A DNA stretch of 64,000 nt. Source: Pomphorhynchus laevis. Taxonomy: Eukaryota > Acanthocephala > Palaeacanthocephala > Echinorhynchida > Pomphorhynchidae. A model generated the notes under the pieces. It saw only the letters and a program-made list of their open reading frames with translations, had not been told where the DNA came from and ran no database searches. The number at the start of each line of letters is the position of its first letter. The stretch's first letter is position 1. The DNA lies in the NCBI GenBank assembly GCA_012934845.2, contig WNNJ02001194.1, positions 1 through 64,000 of the forward strand, given 5' to 3'. This document shows positions 10,982 to 22,969 of the stretch, one piece after another. Both the position numbers and the translations under genes were made by a program.

Positions 10982-11630
10982 TGTCGACTATATATTGTAC
11001 ATCTCTAATAAAGTGTTTAAAGTTTAAACAACAATTATTTTATTAATCAATTATTAATTATTTAATTTAATAATTATTTTAAATTTGATATTTTATTTAG
11101 TACCAACAAAATTCATTTTAGTATTTATTTTAAATTTGGTATTAATATAATATTAAAACTAAAATTAAATAATTAAAAGTTTTTTTATTTAGTACATAAG
11201 TTTACTAAAATGCAATTTTAAAGTACTTTGACGCAATGCTAAAGGTTCCAAGTCTTATTTTACTGGAGCAACAACCAATCACGTAAATTTTCATCAGATA
11301 TATCTGTTTTGTCGCTAATGAACTAAGGATGAAGTGACTTAAATAAATAATCACTCAAATACCAAATCTTTAGAGCCACATTAAAATTTATCTATATGGC
11401 CACAATAATATCTTGTTCGTGTGTAATAATGTACCTCAGCACTATCACTAAGTTTGAACTCATGAGATATCAGCTAACATAAGTAGTCTTCATAGCACAA
11501 ATCCTAATGTCAATGAAAATAACAAAATTAGAAACAAAATAAATTTGTTGATTTTATTTACTTTAATAACTTGATTTTGGTACTTCTTTATTATAGGATT
11601 TATTTATTTAATTTAATCAATATTTTTATA
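10982..11630. other. Upstream flank of ALG11, nothing recognised
   Basis: The ALG11 promoter should lie here on the minus strand. I see no clear TATA box, CpG cluster or conserved motif. The first 200 bp are very AT-rich. Confidence 0.4.
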
Positions 11631-11904
11631 TGTTAATTTATAGGAACAAAGGAAAATCAAAGATCAAATGAATTATTCAATATTTCAATGGCAACTGTCA
11701 TTATCATCTGGAAAAAAGAAAATTGTTACAGTTTTGTACATTAAAATAATATAAACATCTATATTTATAAAATATATCTATGTTTACATTGATGTTTAAA
11801 TGTACAAAACTCTTACAATTTTTTCCTGTTGATGATGACAGTTGTCATTGAAATATTGAATAATACTTTGGTCTTTGATTTTAATTTGTTCCTATAAATT
11901 AACA
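11631..11904. mobile_element. Long palindrome (foldback or MITE-like element), 274 bp
   Basis: The two halves are inverted copies of each other, starting TGTTAATTTATAGGAACAAA and ending with its complement. Arms of about 110 bp differ by roughly 10 percent and meet in an AT-rich centre. There is no coding capacity. No clear target duplication was found. A related GGAACGAAG string occurs at about 11921, 11951, 12356 and 59131. Confidence 0.7.
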
Positions 11905-12632
11905 TTCAATAAATTTAATGGAACGAAGTCAAATTTGTAAATTTAATGGAACGAAGAAGACCCACCAATTAGTAATAGTAACTAATTGAATAGTAACTGA
12001 TGTTACTATTTAATTGATTTTATTAAATTAATAATTAGCAGATTATTAAAAAATATTATATTTAAAGTAAATTTTATATTTTTTATGAGTTTCCATCTAT
12101 TCCTAAACAGAAGGTCTACGAACTGTACCTTTTAACATTAATATAATATGATATTCAATATAAGTTTATATTCATATTTAAATTTATTCTGACATTTTTA
12201 ATTATCGTATAACAGCTTGTGATTAGATATCATCACAGGTTTATGTATTTAATATAAATAATTAAATATGAAACATTTATAATTAAAATTTTATTTTAAT
12301 TGTAAAATATAATTCTATAATTATATTTTAATTTTTTTATTTTGCGAATTTACAGGAATGAAGAAAGTAAATGAAAAATAATTATATTTTAAATATATTT
12401 AATCATATTTTTGTAAAAAGTATTTTATTAAGGAAATAAATAATGGCATTTATTTACTATCTTTTAATTACATTTATTATGCTTAAATGTGCTTTCACAT
12501 GTGACATAGCCTTTTTCATTTTTATAGTCAACTCGTTGCATTTTTTTTAATCCCCTCACTACACTTTTATCTTTTCATTTTTATAAAATACAATAATTGG
12601 GCATTTAAATATATAAATACAATTTTGTGAAT
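11905..12632. other. AT-rich intergenic DNA
   Basis: Two short near-repeats of AAATTTAATGGAACGAAG lie at about 11913-11957. Otherwise no recognisable content. Confidence 0.5.
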
Positions 12633-12808
12633 AAAAAAAAGGATTTATTTTAACGTGGCAAATGCGTGCCAGTGCACGCTTACATGACCACAACAAAACA
12701 ATACTGTGAATCAGGTGTCGAGAAGGTGTGAACAGAGGAGGTGTTTGAATGTGATAAAGGAGGGAGCGCAGCGGACGTCGAGAGAGAGTTGATTCCAGGC
12801 GAGTGAAT
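12633..12808 (-). mobile_element. L2-like LINE, 3' end fragment
   Basis: Minus-strand copy of the family 3' end: poly-A-like tail at 12633, AAATAAATCC, the GCGTGC/GCACGC-type hairpin, then about 110 bp of the last coding stretch. It breaks off at GGCGAGTGAATGAG. Confidence 0.85.
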
Positions 12809-15190
12809 GAGTTAAAATGAATAAAAAATAAACGAATGAGTTAAAATGCATTTTAATATTTTAATATAATGTTTTATTATTTATATAAAATCAACTTTTG
12901 CATTCGCTCTTTCGGACAAAAACAAATGGTTTTTGAATAATTCTAATTGGAGGAATTTACGAAAATTGAAAGGATATCGATTTTTTTTGATGACACATTT
13001 GTTGCTGTGTAGCAAATATATTCTCTCTTAAAGGTACATTGTAAATAGATAGAAGCTTGTATTAAATTTCAAAAGACTAATTTACAAGTGGTGTAAAAGC
13101 AGTTTTGGATTACTAAAATTAATTACGTAATTGATTATTAAATAATATAGTAATTGATTATTAAATAGCATAGAAGTAAATTCGTCTTTTCCTTTTATGA
13201 TCATTTTTCAGACGAAGCCACGCGCCAGGTGCGCGATAATAATTAATTACTTTTTCTAATTAAAAAATTAAATCATTAAAAGCATACAAATTTGATTATT
13301 TTATCAAATAATGTATTAATTTTTATTTAAAAAATCATTTATAAATATTAATAATTTAAATAATAAATTAATTTTAAATTATTCATATTTATTTAATTTA
13401 TCATATTTATTATTGAACTGTAATCAATATTTAATACAAAAAATTTAAAGAATAAATAAAATTGTTAAAGTTAATTAATATTAATATTAATTATTTAGTA
13501 TTATTAGTTATTAATATAACTAATAATAACTAATATTTTTAAAAATTAACAATTACATTAATAGTATATTAATAATAAATAGTATTTTTATTAATAATAA
13601 TTTTTTATAAATTATTAATGTAAAATTGATAAGATTAATCATAAAAAGTAAGTCTTAATGTTAATAACATAAAAATTTATAATTTTAATATTTTATCAAT
13701 AATATTCATATTTTATAAAGTTAATAATTTATAAATTAATAATGTAAAATTAAAATGAATAAATGTAAAAATAAAATATTAATTTCTAATATAAATAATG
13801 CATTTTTATATTTTATAAAAATTATTAATATTTTAATTTATTGAAAATTCGATTTACATTTTACAAATTTAATTGAAATCGTTTCTGATTTCAAATCAAA
13901 TCAGCTTTGGTAGAAGAGGTGCAATCTTCAATTTGAAAACCAACCTATTTTTCTAATGACTAATATTATCAAACTCTTATCAAACATCTATAATTTGTTT
14001 GCTAATTTTAAGTTGATATACCTGTGCAGTCATTTTTACCTTGAAATTTTGATGATTATTCGATGTTATCTATATATCCAAGTTATGTTAAAAGTTATGA
14101 CTTGATATGACAATCTGATAATTTAAAAAGCTCGATAATTTGTTTAATAAAAGATTAGATCTGTTTTTATCGCTTTATTTGGAAAGTTTATTTTCCAAAT
14201 AAACGCAATAAAATGGCTACTATTGATTAAGAATACATTAATGTTTACATAAAATGTGATTATTCAATTAATAAAATACGTTAAAATAATTGATATTGTA
14301 GATTATTTTTATATCATATATAATATAATCTAATCGAATCAAAGGAAATATAATCTCATTCGCAACGAGGGAAAAAGATAAACAATCGCTATAAAAGTAA
14401 ACAAAACAGTAAGCAGATAAAACATAACAATATACCAAACAATACGGCTATGTAAATAAGTAGACAACAAAGGAGGCAGATCACACAGGAAATAGTCAAG
14501 GAAAATTCAGAAACAACACATTATCCATTTTGCAATTTACGTAACAGCATCAGAGGTAATGTATATACTGTATTGGGCTAAACTTTGCAACTTTTTACGA
14601 TAAAATGAATGAGTAAATGAACGTAAACAATTTAGTGATCGAATTTTTAAAGTAAGCCTGATACTGGACAAAGATATTTAGATTTTAAAAGACACTAGCA
14701 AATTAAGAATATAAAATAGAGTAAACTAAAGATTAAATGATATCAAAATATTAAAAGCGATTATACAAATTATATATTTCATTACTTATATGATATTAGC
14801 ATACTTCATTAGGTGAATTTGAGATAAGCGGATATATAAATTTGTTAATTTGCTACAAAGCGATACGTAGAATGTCATGAGGTACAAAGTAGAATAGCGT
14901 TCTATCAGTGGCATGTAATTTTGGGTCATGACTAATTTATGAGTCACTAATGACTCATTAAAACACCTGACTTTGTACATATGGTGTATTGGCATTCAAT
15001 ATTATCATACAATGAGGCGAATATGTCAACTTGTCAAAAATCTGCAAATAATTAAAGATATTTCCGATCTATCAGTGAAGCGACATTGCATTGCCAACAT
15101 ACATTACATGCATGAAAAAAGATAATGACAAGTTCAAAATAAGAGTTAGAAAATTCGTCTTAGAAATTTTAAAGTTGCCAACTTTATTTC
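12809..15190. other. Very AT-rich intergenic DNA, no gene seen
   Basis: About 2.4 kb of mostly A/T runs. A small GC-rich hairpin-like string (CACGCGCCAGGTGCGCG) stands out at about 13211. The open frame at 14786-14995 has no recognisable features and is probably chance. Confidence 0.5.
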
Positions 15191-17139
15191 GTTGTTAGTA
15201 ATTCAGTAGGATCAGAGCCCACCAGCATCAACCAACGTGCAGCCTTCCGACTCAACCACTAAGGGTTTCTCACACACCTGATGATCGAGTCGAGGGGGAC
15301 GATGGTCGGTAATCTCGATGCGAAAAGCTTCATAAATCTAAGGCTTTGCTCTTGCGCACGTCATCTTGAGATAACTAATCCCGAGATTGACCATTTACAC
15401 CAAAGACGTGCATGAGCGCTCCCACTTAGAGACATATGTTGGGCCTCTTTCAGGACCCATCTAGCTCTATTCTGGACACTTTTGAACCTATTCAAGTCTG
15501 ATCCGATCGTCCATGGTAAATCCCAGGTATCTTACTCGATGTGTAAAGACTGGAAGTGGTTGGTTATGAAAAATTTAAGAGAGAGCTGAGATTGCAAGTC
15601 TCTTTAATTTTTTCTTTGTCACAGAAGTGCAATTAATAACAACCATCTGCGATTTTAAATAGTTGATAAGAAGATTTGATGGGGGTAGATGGTCTTCTAA
15701 TCTTAAAAGGAATTGGATGATGTCTAAGACTACATATTTACACCTGCATCCAGACAACAGGGATATGGTATCATCATCGTATAACACTAGATGTTGATTA
15801 AGTAGAAAAGGTTTGAACAGTACAATGGAGGCAGCGAGAAATAAGATTAGAGAAAGTGGATAACCTTTGTATAGATCTGTAATAGGGTAGAACTGACGCA
15901 CATTAGGATAGTTTTCGTAGAATAATCGCTCCAGTTTAAAGCAAAATCAAATCCTGTTAACAATTCTTGCATGCATCCCGACGAATCTGCGAGGGGAGAA
16001 AACAAATGGGATTAAGATAAGATCAAAAGCAGCAAAGTCAAAAAAAGACACAACAAGTTGATTACTCTGATCTTGGTTAAACCGATGAACTTCGCATATT
16101 TCCGAGTGAACAGAGTGACATTTTGCAAATTAATGAAAACCTGGTGGGATTAAATTACGCCTACATAGCTGGTCGCAGATTCTAAGCGTAAGCGCTTTTT
16201 TATAGATGGGGATGAGAGAGTTTTTAATCTAAATCGGCCATAGATCTTTAGGACAAAAGACCGATTTATTTTTTAATAAAAATATGTCGGCTAATGTTGA
16301 GGTCAGCAACATCGGAGGAAGTGGCTAACATCATAGTGATGGCGATCTTCTTTTTCTATCTGTATTTCAAAAGCTGACAGACACGAGAGGATAGTGGCGC
16401 TTGGGTTCTATAAGGAACGGAAGTGGCTCACAGGATTTAAGGATATCTGCAACAGACAAGTTCCTACTAATGAAGTCACCCCAAGGTGGGATTGGTTGGA
16501 GATATTGAGTGACTGCATAATTGTAAATGGATAGTGACCCCTCCAAAACTTTATCAAATCCTATGCTACCAAGCCAGCACGATGCATCTCCTTCCAGCAG
16601 ACAAACTTCTCCTTCTTGAATATCTTCCAAACTGAAGACTGAGAATGGTTAATACGAGCAATGCTAGTTCTCCCCTGCTCAACTAGAGTCGATATCTAGT
16701 GCTCCAGTATTCTTCCGAGAAGACATGTTTGAGGGAAAAAGAAAAATTGGAGAGGTGTAGAATTTTTTCAACTATTTTAACGACCTTAAAATATGCGACC
16801 TTAATGCGTAGTCGAAAGAATCGCGGTAGCTTGCGAATAGAGGTAGGAACTGAATCGAGTCAGACTCGCATTTCCTACAACAGGAAGAGTCGAATAGCTA
16901 CCTTGAAGAAAGCCTCTCTGATTTGATCAAATTGGAATATTCTTCTCAGCAGCGTATCTTCTTCTAACTGCCGGCGAAGTAGATCGTGCGAGGTGGACAG
17001 TTGTTGGCGCGACTGCTCAATACAAACGGGCTTTAAGATCAACTTCTATGTGTCAGTAGTAAGTCAATAAGAAAATTTTTTGTTGTGCATTGAACGGAAA
17101 GGAATGGTGGTTTGTGAGTAAGATATACGGTCCTGAAAA
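15190..17139 (-). mobile_element. I/R1-like LINE, 5'-truncated copy
   Basis: Minus-strand match to the long copy at 38625-42265 from its 3' UTR through the reverse transcriptase (15575-15901: KGYPLSLILFLAASIVLFK, VLYDDDT at the catalytic box) into the linker (16367-16630) and part of the endonuclease. It is broken by several frameshifts and stops: the catalytic tyrosine-alanine-Asp-Asp box reads YDDD here. It stops where a TA-flanked inverted-repeat element begins at 17142. Confidence 0.85.
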
Positions 17140-17141
17140 TA

Positions 17142-17310
17142 GTGGCGTAGAATTTGTAAATAAAGTGGAAATATTCAAATTTTAGAATTATATCTATAAT
17201 TCTAGAATAATTCTATATAATTTAATATTCTGGAAATATTCATTTTTTAGAATAATATATTTCATTCTAAAATTTGAATATTTCCACTTTATTTACAAAT
17301 TCTACGCTAC
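17142..17310. mobile_element. MITE, 169 bp, TA target duplication
   Basis: Terminal inverted repeats of about 46 bp (GTGGCGTAGAATTTGTAAAT... and its complement) are flanked on both sides by TA. This fits a non-autonomous Tc1/mariner-type element. There is no coding capacity. It abuts the truncated I/R1-like LINE on its left, and no LINE sequence continues on the right. Confidence 0.75.
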
Positions 17311-17596
17311 TAATTGTTTTATTTTTGAAAATATTACTCGATTGTTCAAAACACATTTTAAAATACCAAGTCTTTAGTTATCGTTCAATTATTTTGTTAT
17401 CGAAGATTCGAAATTGAAAAAGACTAAAATTGGCTAATTTGTAAACAATAAATTAATTCGTGTTTTGGAAAAATGTAACTGAAAATAGGAAATGCTTGAA
17501 TATATAAATCGAAATGAAATAATAAACTCAAATTTAAAAATATCTTTGAAAAATAATCCATCGTGTTTGCATTTATTTCTAGTTTGAACACTAAAA

Positions 17597-18169
17597 ATGC
17601 CATCAAAGAACTTTAAAACTTTCGTTAAAGCAAATTATGCTAAAGTTAGTAAGCGATTTCCTTATTTAACAGTCGACGCAATTATATCAAAGCTTCGTAA
17701 AGTTTACCACGGCAAAGCAGACGCGACATTTTCAGCGTCCATTTTAAGTAATGAGCCTTCTCATACAAACCAAACACCGGCAAAGACAACAAACACGTCA
17801 GGTATTCAACTATATCAAGACAAACCTGACAGCAGTCATTTTGATAGTAGATTTCAAAAATCAAGCAAACCCAAATTGTCAAAATCTGTTATCGAGCATA
17901 AAGTAATTAAACAAAAGTTAAATAAATATCGTAAAAGACTGCAAAATAAAAAGTCACGATATCTACAATTAGCAGCGGATGGAGGTATATGGGAGGTCCA
18001 ACGTCATCATCGTCCAAATAAAAGTGATAAACTAAGAGACAGCAATCAATGTGCAAAAGGCCAAATAGATAGATCTGGTACGCTAGTGCGAGTAAATGAT
18101 TGGCTTCAGAAATGCCTATATTCAAATCGACATGAACAAGAGCCAAAAGAGATTTCAAAGGTAAAATAA
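17597..18169 (+). CDS. Hypothetical protein, 190 aa, lysine/arginine-rich
   Basis: An uninterrupted 190-residue frame in a region otherwise free of repeats, with A at -3 of the ATG. The protein is strongly basic. Residues 4-38 (FKTFVKANYAKVSKRFPYLT, then a helix-like KLRKVY) look vaguely like the start of an HMG-box helix pair, but the tryptophan core of that fold is missing, so I do not assign it. Residues 50-90 are Ser/Thr/Pro-rich and 90-125 are dense in Lys/Arg. A GTAAAA donor lies at 18161 and an acceptor (TTGCAG) at 18211-18212. Splicing this 52-bp intron would only replace the last two residues by GI and a stop. A nuclear or DNA-binding role is possible from composition alone. Confidence 0.5.
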   Translation: MPSKNFKTFVKANYAKVSKRFPYLTVDAIISKLRKVYHGKADATFSASILSNEPSHTNQTPAKTTNTSGIQLYQDKPDSSHFDSRFQKSSKPKLSKSVIEHKVIKQKLNKYRKRLQNKKSRYLQLAADGGIWEVQRHHRPNKSDKLRDSNQCAKGQIDRSGTLVRVNDWLQKCLYSNRHEQEPKEISKVK

Positions 18170-18369
18170 TATCATTTATCATTTTGATTAAAAATATCAT
18201 ATACTATTGCAGGGAATATAAATTATTCAATATAAGAGGATATTATAGTTTCAAAATAATAACTTTATAAATACTGAAGACATTGTCTCTATGCATGAAT
18301 TCGAGATCTACTAAACATTCGACAATATACAATTTTGTTAGTCATTATGAACAATTTTGGAATGATATA

Positions 18370-19795
18370 TTTTGGAATGATCGGTTAATGATTTTCGACC
18401 GATCCGTCTCAAATCGCCCAACATTTAGCTGATGGCTTCTTGGTACAGGTTTTGACCTCTAACAAACTGCATGACTTTAGTTGGAAGTATGTTCCGGTTG
18501 CTCATCGGTGTTGTGTTCGTCCACTCAGAGTGGATGAGGTGTTGAACGAGGTTATGAAGCTCGATCCGTTTACATCTCCGGAACCAGACAATATTGCCCC
18601 CTTCCTCGTCAAATCCCTAGCGAACAAACTGAGTAATGATTTAGTTATGTTCTTCAGATACAGCTTAGACACATCTTGGATTCCTGACAGTTGGGTTCCT
18701 GGGTTTTAGGTTCATACAGTATTCCTTGATGTTTCGAAAGTTTTTGATAGGGTACCACACGACGGCATAGTCTTTACTGTATCACTATGGACTTCATTCA
18801 TATATTTGTGAGTGAGTCAGGCAATTTCTATCGAATAGGTCTTTCCGAGTTTGTGTGAGGGTGTGTTTTTTTATTCCGTGAATGTTAATTCTGGCGTACC
18901 GCAGGGATCAGTCTTTGACCCACTGCTCTTTATAATCCTCATTAATGATATGCTACTCTGCTTATCATGCTCTCATCTAGCGTTTGCAGACGATCTAAAG
19001 ATTTGGTCGATCATTAGAAGTCCTGCTGATCGAGTATCGTTACAAAATGATCTAAACTCTTCAAGTAGTGCGATTCTACCGGACCACGGTTGAATGTTGA
19101 TAAATGTGTCCTCATGCAACCAGGTCGCCCTATTGAAACTCTAAGGTACTATATTGGAGATATGGTCTTAAAGAAAGTGTCTCATCATAAGGATTTAGGG
19201 ATTATTGTCCATAGATCCTTGAAAACAAAGTTGAACACCGACTTCTTTCTAGGTAAAGCTACTAGGGCGTTATATTGTATTAAAAATGCATTCCTCAGGT
19301 TAAGCGGTCATACGTTCAAGAGGTTATTCATCTCCATCGTCAGGCCACACTTGGAGTACTGCATTCAGGCTTGCTTCCCTGTCACTAAGCAAGAACTATT
19401 AGACCTGGAGTCTATTCTTAGGCGCGGATGTGGCATATGTCGAATGATGCGGTGGGTTATCCCACCGATGTAATCACTAGGCGGGTAGGTCAGTTGCTGG
19501 GACATAGCAGAGTCTTGTATAAATTTGGATTTGGCAGATTACCAAAAGTGTATAGACTCTCGAGGAGAGGAATTAACATGTGAAATTCGTTGCCTGAGGA
19601 AGTAGTTGCAGCCTCCAGTTTGAGAACGTTTAAATCACGATGCTACAAATGGATAAGTGAACATGTCGCCATTCAACACTACCTCTGGAATACCCTAATT
19701 AGCTACGTTGACTGACTATTTGCTTTTCTTCTTTTTTTTGGACTCTGCCTGAATAGCCCTTTGGCTTTGGTATGTATTAGAATAATAATATAAAC
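18370..19795 (+). mobile_element. CR1-like LINE fragment (reverse transcriptase and 3' end)
   Basis: Plus-strand RT blocks: DPFTSPEPDNIAPFLVKSLA, FLDVSKVFDRVPHD, GVPQGSVFDPLLF, FADDLKIW, KDLGIIVHRSL, RPHLEYCIQA. Frames are interrupted by stops and shifts. The 3' end has TTTGGCTTTGGTATGTATTAG followed by an AATAAT run. No endonuclease or ORF1 remains. Confidence 0.85.
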
Positions 19796-19936
19796 GATCA
19801 AAATTCATACTAAAGTCAAAATTAATAAAATCGACGTCTCATTTGTTTTATAAAAACTTGGTGAAATTAATATTTCCTATTTTCAACACAATGTGAAATT
19901 TTTAATACATATATTTTAATTTGCATTTGAGCAAAT

Positions 19937-21330
19937 ATTATTATTACATACAACAACATAAAAACCAAGGGCTCATAGAAAGTTGGATTACAAGAAATAA
20001 AAACTGAGTAAAAACAGCATAACAAAAGCGTAAAACAGTCAAAGATAAATGTTAGACTGAAGCAACTGACGTAGAATTAATTGAAAGCATATTTAGTGGA
20101 GCAAATTATTGTGGCATGCACATTGTTCCAAAGTCAGGCGATTCGCTCATATAGTCAGTCTTTTGATATGCGGAAGTGATTTTGTAAACGGTATTTATGT
20201 CCGCGAAGACATGTTGTCTTACTTAAATTGAAAAAACATCGACAGGTATGCTCCACGACAGGTAAGAGTCTTCTCCACGAAAATCAAATCAGCAAGCTTT
20301 AGTGAAATTTCAACTGGACACACTTAAAAGTGTTTTTTCATACTTTGGATATAAGACAACGATCGTATTGACCAAACCAAATCAGTGGCCCAACGGCATA
20401 CTCTCTCAAAGTGTTGTATATCCTTGTGAAATTGTGGTAGAGTGACAGGAGACGCGTATAACATCAGTGACAATACAAGATCATTACATAAGATACAAAA
20501 GCTATGGCGATCAAATTGACCAAAATAATACCTTAGTTGTCCGAGTAACCGAATGCATCTGCTAGACAAAAATCGATACGTGAAGACGAGTGATCATGAC
20601 AAACCATAACTCAGAGATCGAATATGCTAGAAACTTGCTATATCGTACGATTCTCTATGGCATAGCTGCCTATAAACATTTTGTTACCGGTGTGTAAGTG
20701 TTGCATTTTGCAACGTTCAAAAACAACCATCTGGAATGACACCATGAAACTATTACATCAAAATCACCCTGTATCACTTGTGTATCGAAAGTGCAAGTTA
20801 ATGCCAACCATATCTTCAAATCATCTGCATATATTACATACGAGCAATTAAATTTACAGGGGACCATGTAGATATTCAAAAGTAGTGGACTGAGGACACA
20901 ACCTTGAGGTACTCCGCGTAATTGTAAATGCCAATTTGAGAGAATGCTTTCAATTTTTACCGCAAAGCTACGTATCTTTAGAAATGATTTGATCAAATTA
21001 CGGACTGGACCTACGATACCGTAGGAGTGTAAGTCATCTAAAAAAATATCATTAATAACACAATCGAATGTGCCCGATAGATAGAAAAAAGAACATCCAC
21101 TCCGTAACCACAACGAATATCAGTATTAAACTCGAGCAACTTTGCTGTGGAAATGTATGAAACAGAGTATATACTCACCGATGTGCTAACTGAATTTTTT
21201 AGAGTGATGATGTCTTCTCCTTCACACCTATGTCTATTAAGCTCTTTTCGTGTTTCAGTTTATTTCTATCGACAGACGATAAGTCTTTAAGGAGTCTCAA
21301 ACCAGAACCTTTTAAAGAGGGTGAATGCTT
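19937..21330 (-). mobile_element. CR1-like LINE fragment (second subfamily)
   Basis: Minus-strand RT: SGTFDCVINDIFLDDLHSYG, GVPQGCVLSPLLLNIYM, YADDLKIW at 20670-21113, and the C-terminal region at 20324-20569. The tail (CCTTGGTTTTTATG... TGTATGTAATAATAATA) lies at about 19937, so this copy and the one at 18370-19795 are convergent with tails only about 140 bp apart. Confidence 0.8.
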
Positions 21331-21829
21331 TAAAAGAAACTGCATACATAAGAATTATCTAACGACCTTCAGAAGTCGTGGAAGATATAGGCAACAATTT
21401 TGACCAAAAATATTTTTTTCTTCATAAATGTCTTTTACTATAATCTATTTAGTTAATAGTACTTCGATTTATATTTATCAAATTATGATATATCGGTTTA
21501 AACTTTAGAACGGGGCTTATAAGCTACAAATTATTTAATCGCCACCATTTATGTGAATAAAAAATAATATCCCATTAACGATATTTTCATAAAACAGCCT
21601 TATATTGAAGCTATTCTGACAACACATTAGTATTTTATATTTTTATATATTACATTATTATATTTTTCAAAAAATATAAAATTTTAAAATATTTATCGTA
21701 AAAATAAATTTTTAAAATAAAAAATTGAGATCAGTAAGTTTAAAATAAAAAATTGAGATCAGTAAGTTTAAAATAAAAAAATTGAGATCAGTTCTATAAA
21801 ATTATAGAACAGTGCGATCTTATTTCTTG
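21331..21829. other. AT-rich DNA with a 27-bp tandem repeat
   Basis: Three near-perfect 27-bp units (AAATAAAAAATTGAGATCAG core) lie at about 21713-21797. The remainder is low-complexity. Confidence 0.6.
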
Positions 21830-22868
21830 CTGTTCCTTGTCTAATAATTCTTATTTTGTTCTCAGTGACTTTAACTTTCGTCTTGATCGCCTAGCTGACT
21901 CCGACTCTATCACTAACTAATCTTTTTTCTGATTTTAACTATAAATTACTTTCAACAAGGCCAACTCATATTCTCGGCGGTGATCTCGACATCATTGATG
22001 TTCCCAACTGCTTTAATGATTATACATCCTTGTCAATTACTGATCCTGGTTTTCCGATAATTTCTTTGTCACTATTAATCGTTCCCATCTCCACCCTTCT
22101 TCTCCGCCTCCAACATTAGCTAGTCCAAGTCGACCCTAAAAACTTCTCAATATCCATATTATCTGTGCAGTCTTACTCAATTCTTCACTCTTTTCACTCC
22201 AAGTTAACTACCATTATCCCGATGATATTTGAATTTCGGTTTAATTCTGAATTTATGAATATCCTCAATCACTCTCTGCCTGGTCGACAATGACGTTTTC
22301 AGCGTTTGCACCGTGCTCGCTGGTTCGGATCGACTGTAGTCTTTCTAAACGTTGACTCCGTCAATCTTTTTGTGTGTTAAATCGCTTTTTTAAACGTTCC
22401 CCTACTAACTCACGCCAAATATCCGTGCTTCCGACCTTTCTCTCCGCCGTTCCTATCTAATTCTTATGCGTACTAAACGTATTCTCTTTTGGCGAAATCA
22501 ACTCGAGTCCTCTTCCAACTCTGAATTTCATTGGAAAAGAGATTTATCCTACCATCCCGTATAGTGTTCCACAAGGCTCCGTATTAGGCCCTTTGCTTTT
22601 CTCTCTTCTTCTCGGTGACTTGTCTTTGATTTCTCATAAATTTAACTGCCATGTTATGCAATATGCTGATGGCATTATCATCTATGCTCATGCACATGTT
22701 TATCGTATTGATGATCTTAGTGTTTCTGCCGCCAACTGTCTTGCCTCAATTTTCAATCATATTTACTTCCTTCGTATTTTTCTGAATCCTAGTAAATCCA
22801 AAATTATGTAGATCCTTCCCCGACGCCTCGGCTTAGAACTCCCTTTGTATCATTAAATTCTAATAAAT
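21830..22868 (+). mobile_element. L2-like LINE, internal fragment
   Basis: Plus-strand pieces of the endonuclease end (FSDFN-type region at about 21860-22130) and the RT (VPQGSVLGPLLFSLLLGDLS at about 22570, QYADGIIIYAHA in place of YADD). It is internally deleted and frameshifted relative to the 26085-29740 copy, and lacks the 3' tail. Confidence 0.8.
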
Positions 22869-22969
22869 ACTAATTTATTTGTTCATTAAATATAAAATAT
22901 AGAAAATAACTTGCTTGAAATAAATCATGATAACTGTCATAATTGTGGCAAAAAAATATATCAAAATAA

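Noticed and set aside
14786-14995. 69-residue minus-strand frame
   Set aside because: No motif, low complexity and no neighbouring exon-like sequence; chance frame in AT-rich DNA.
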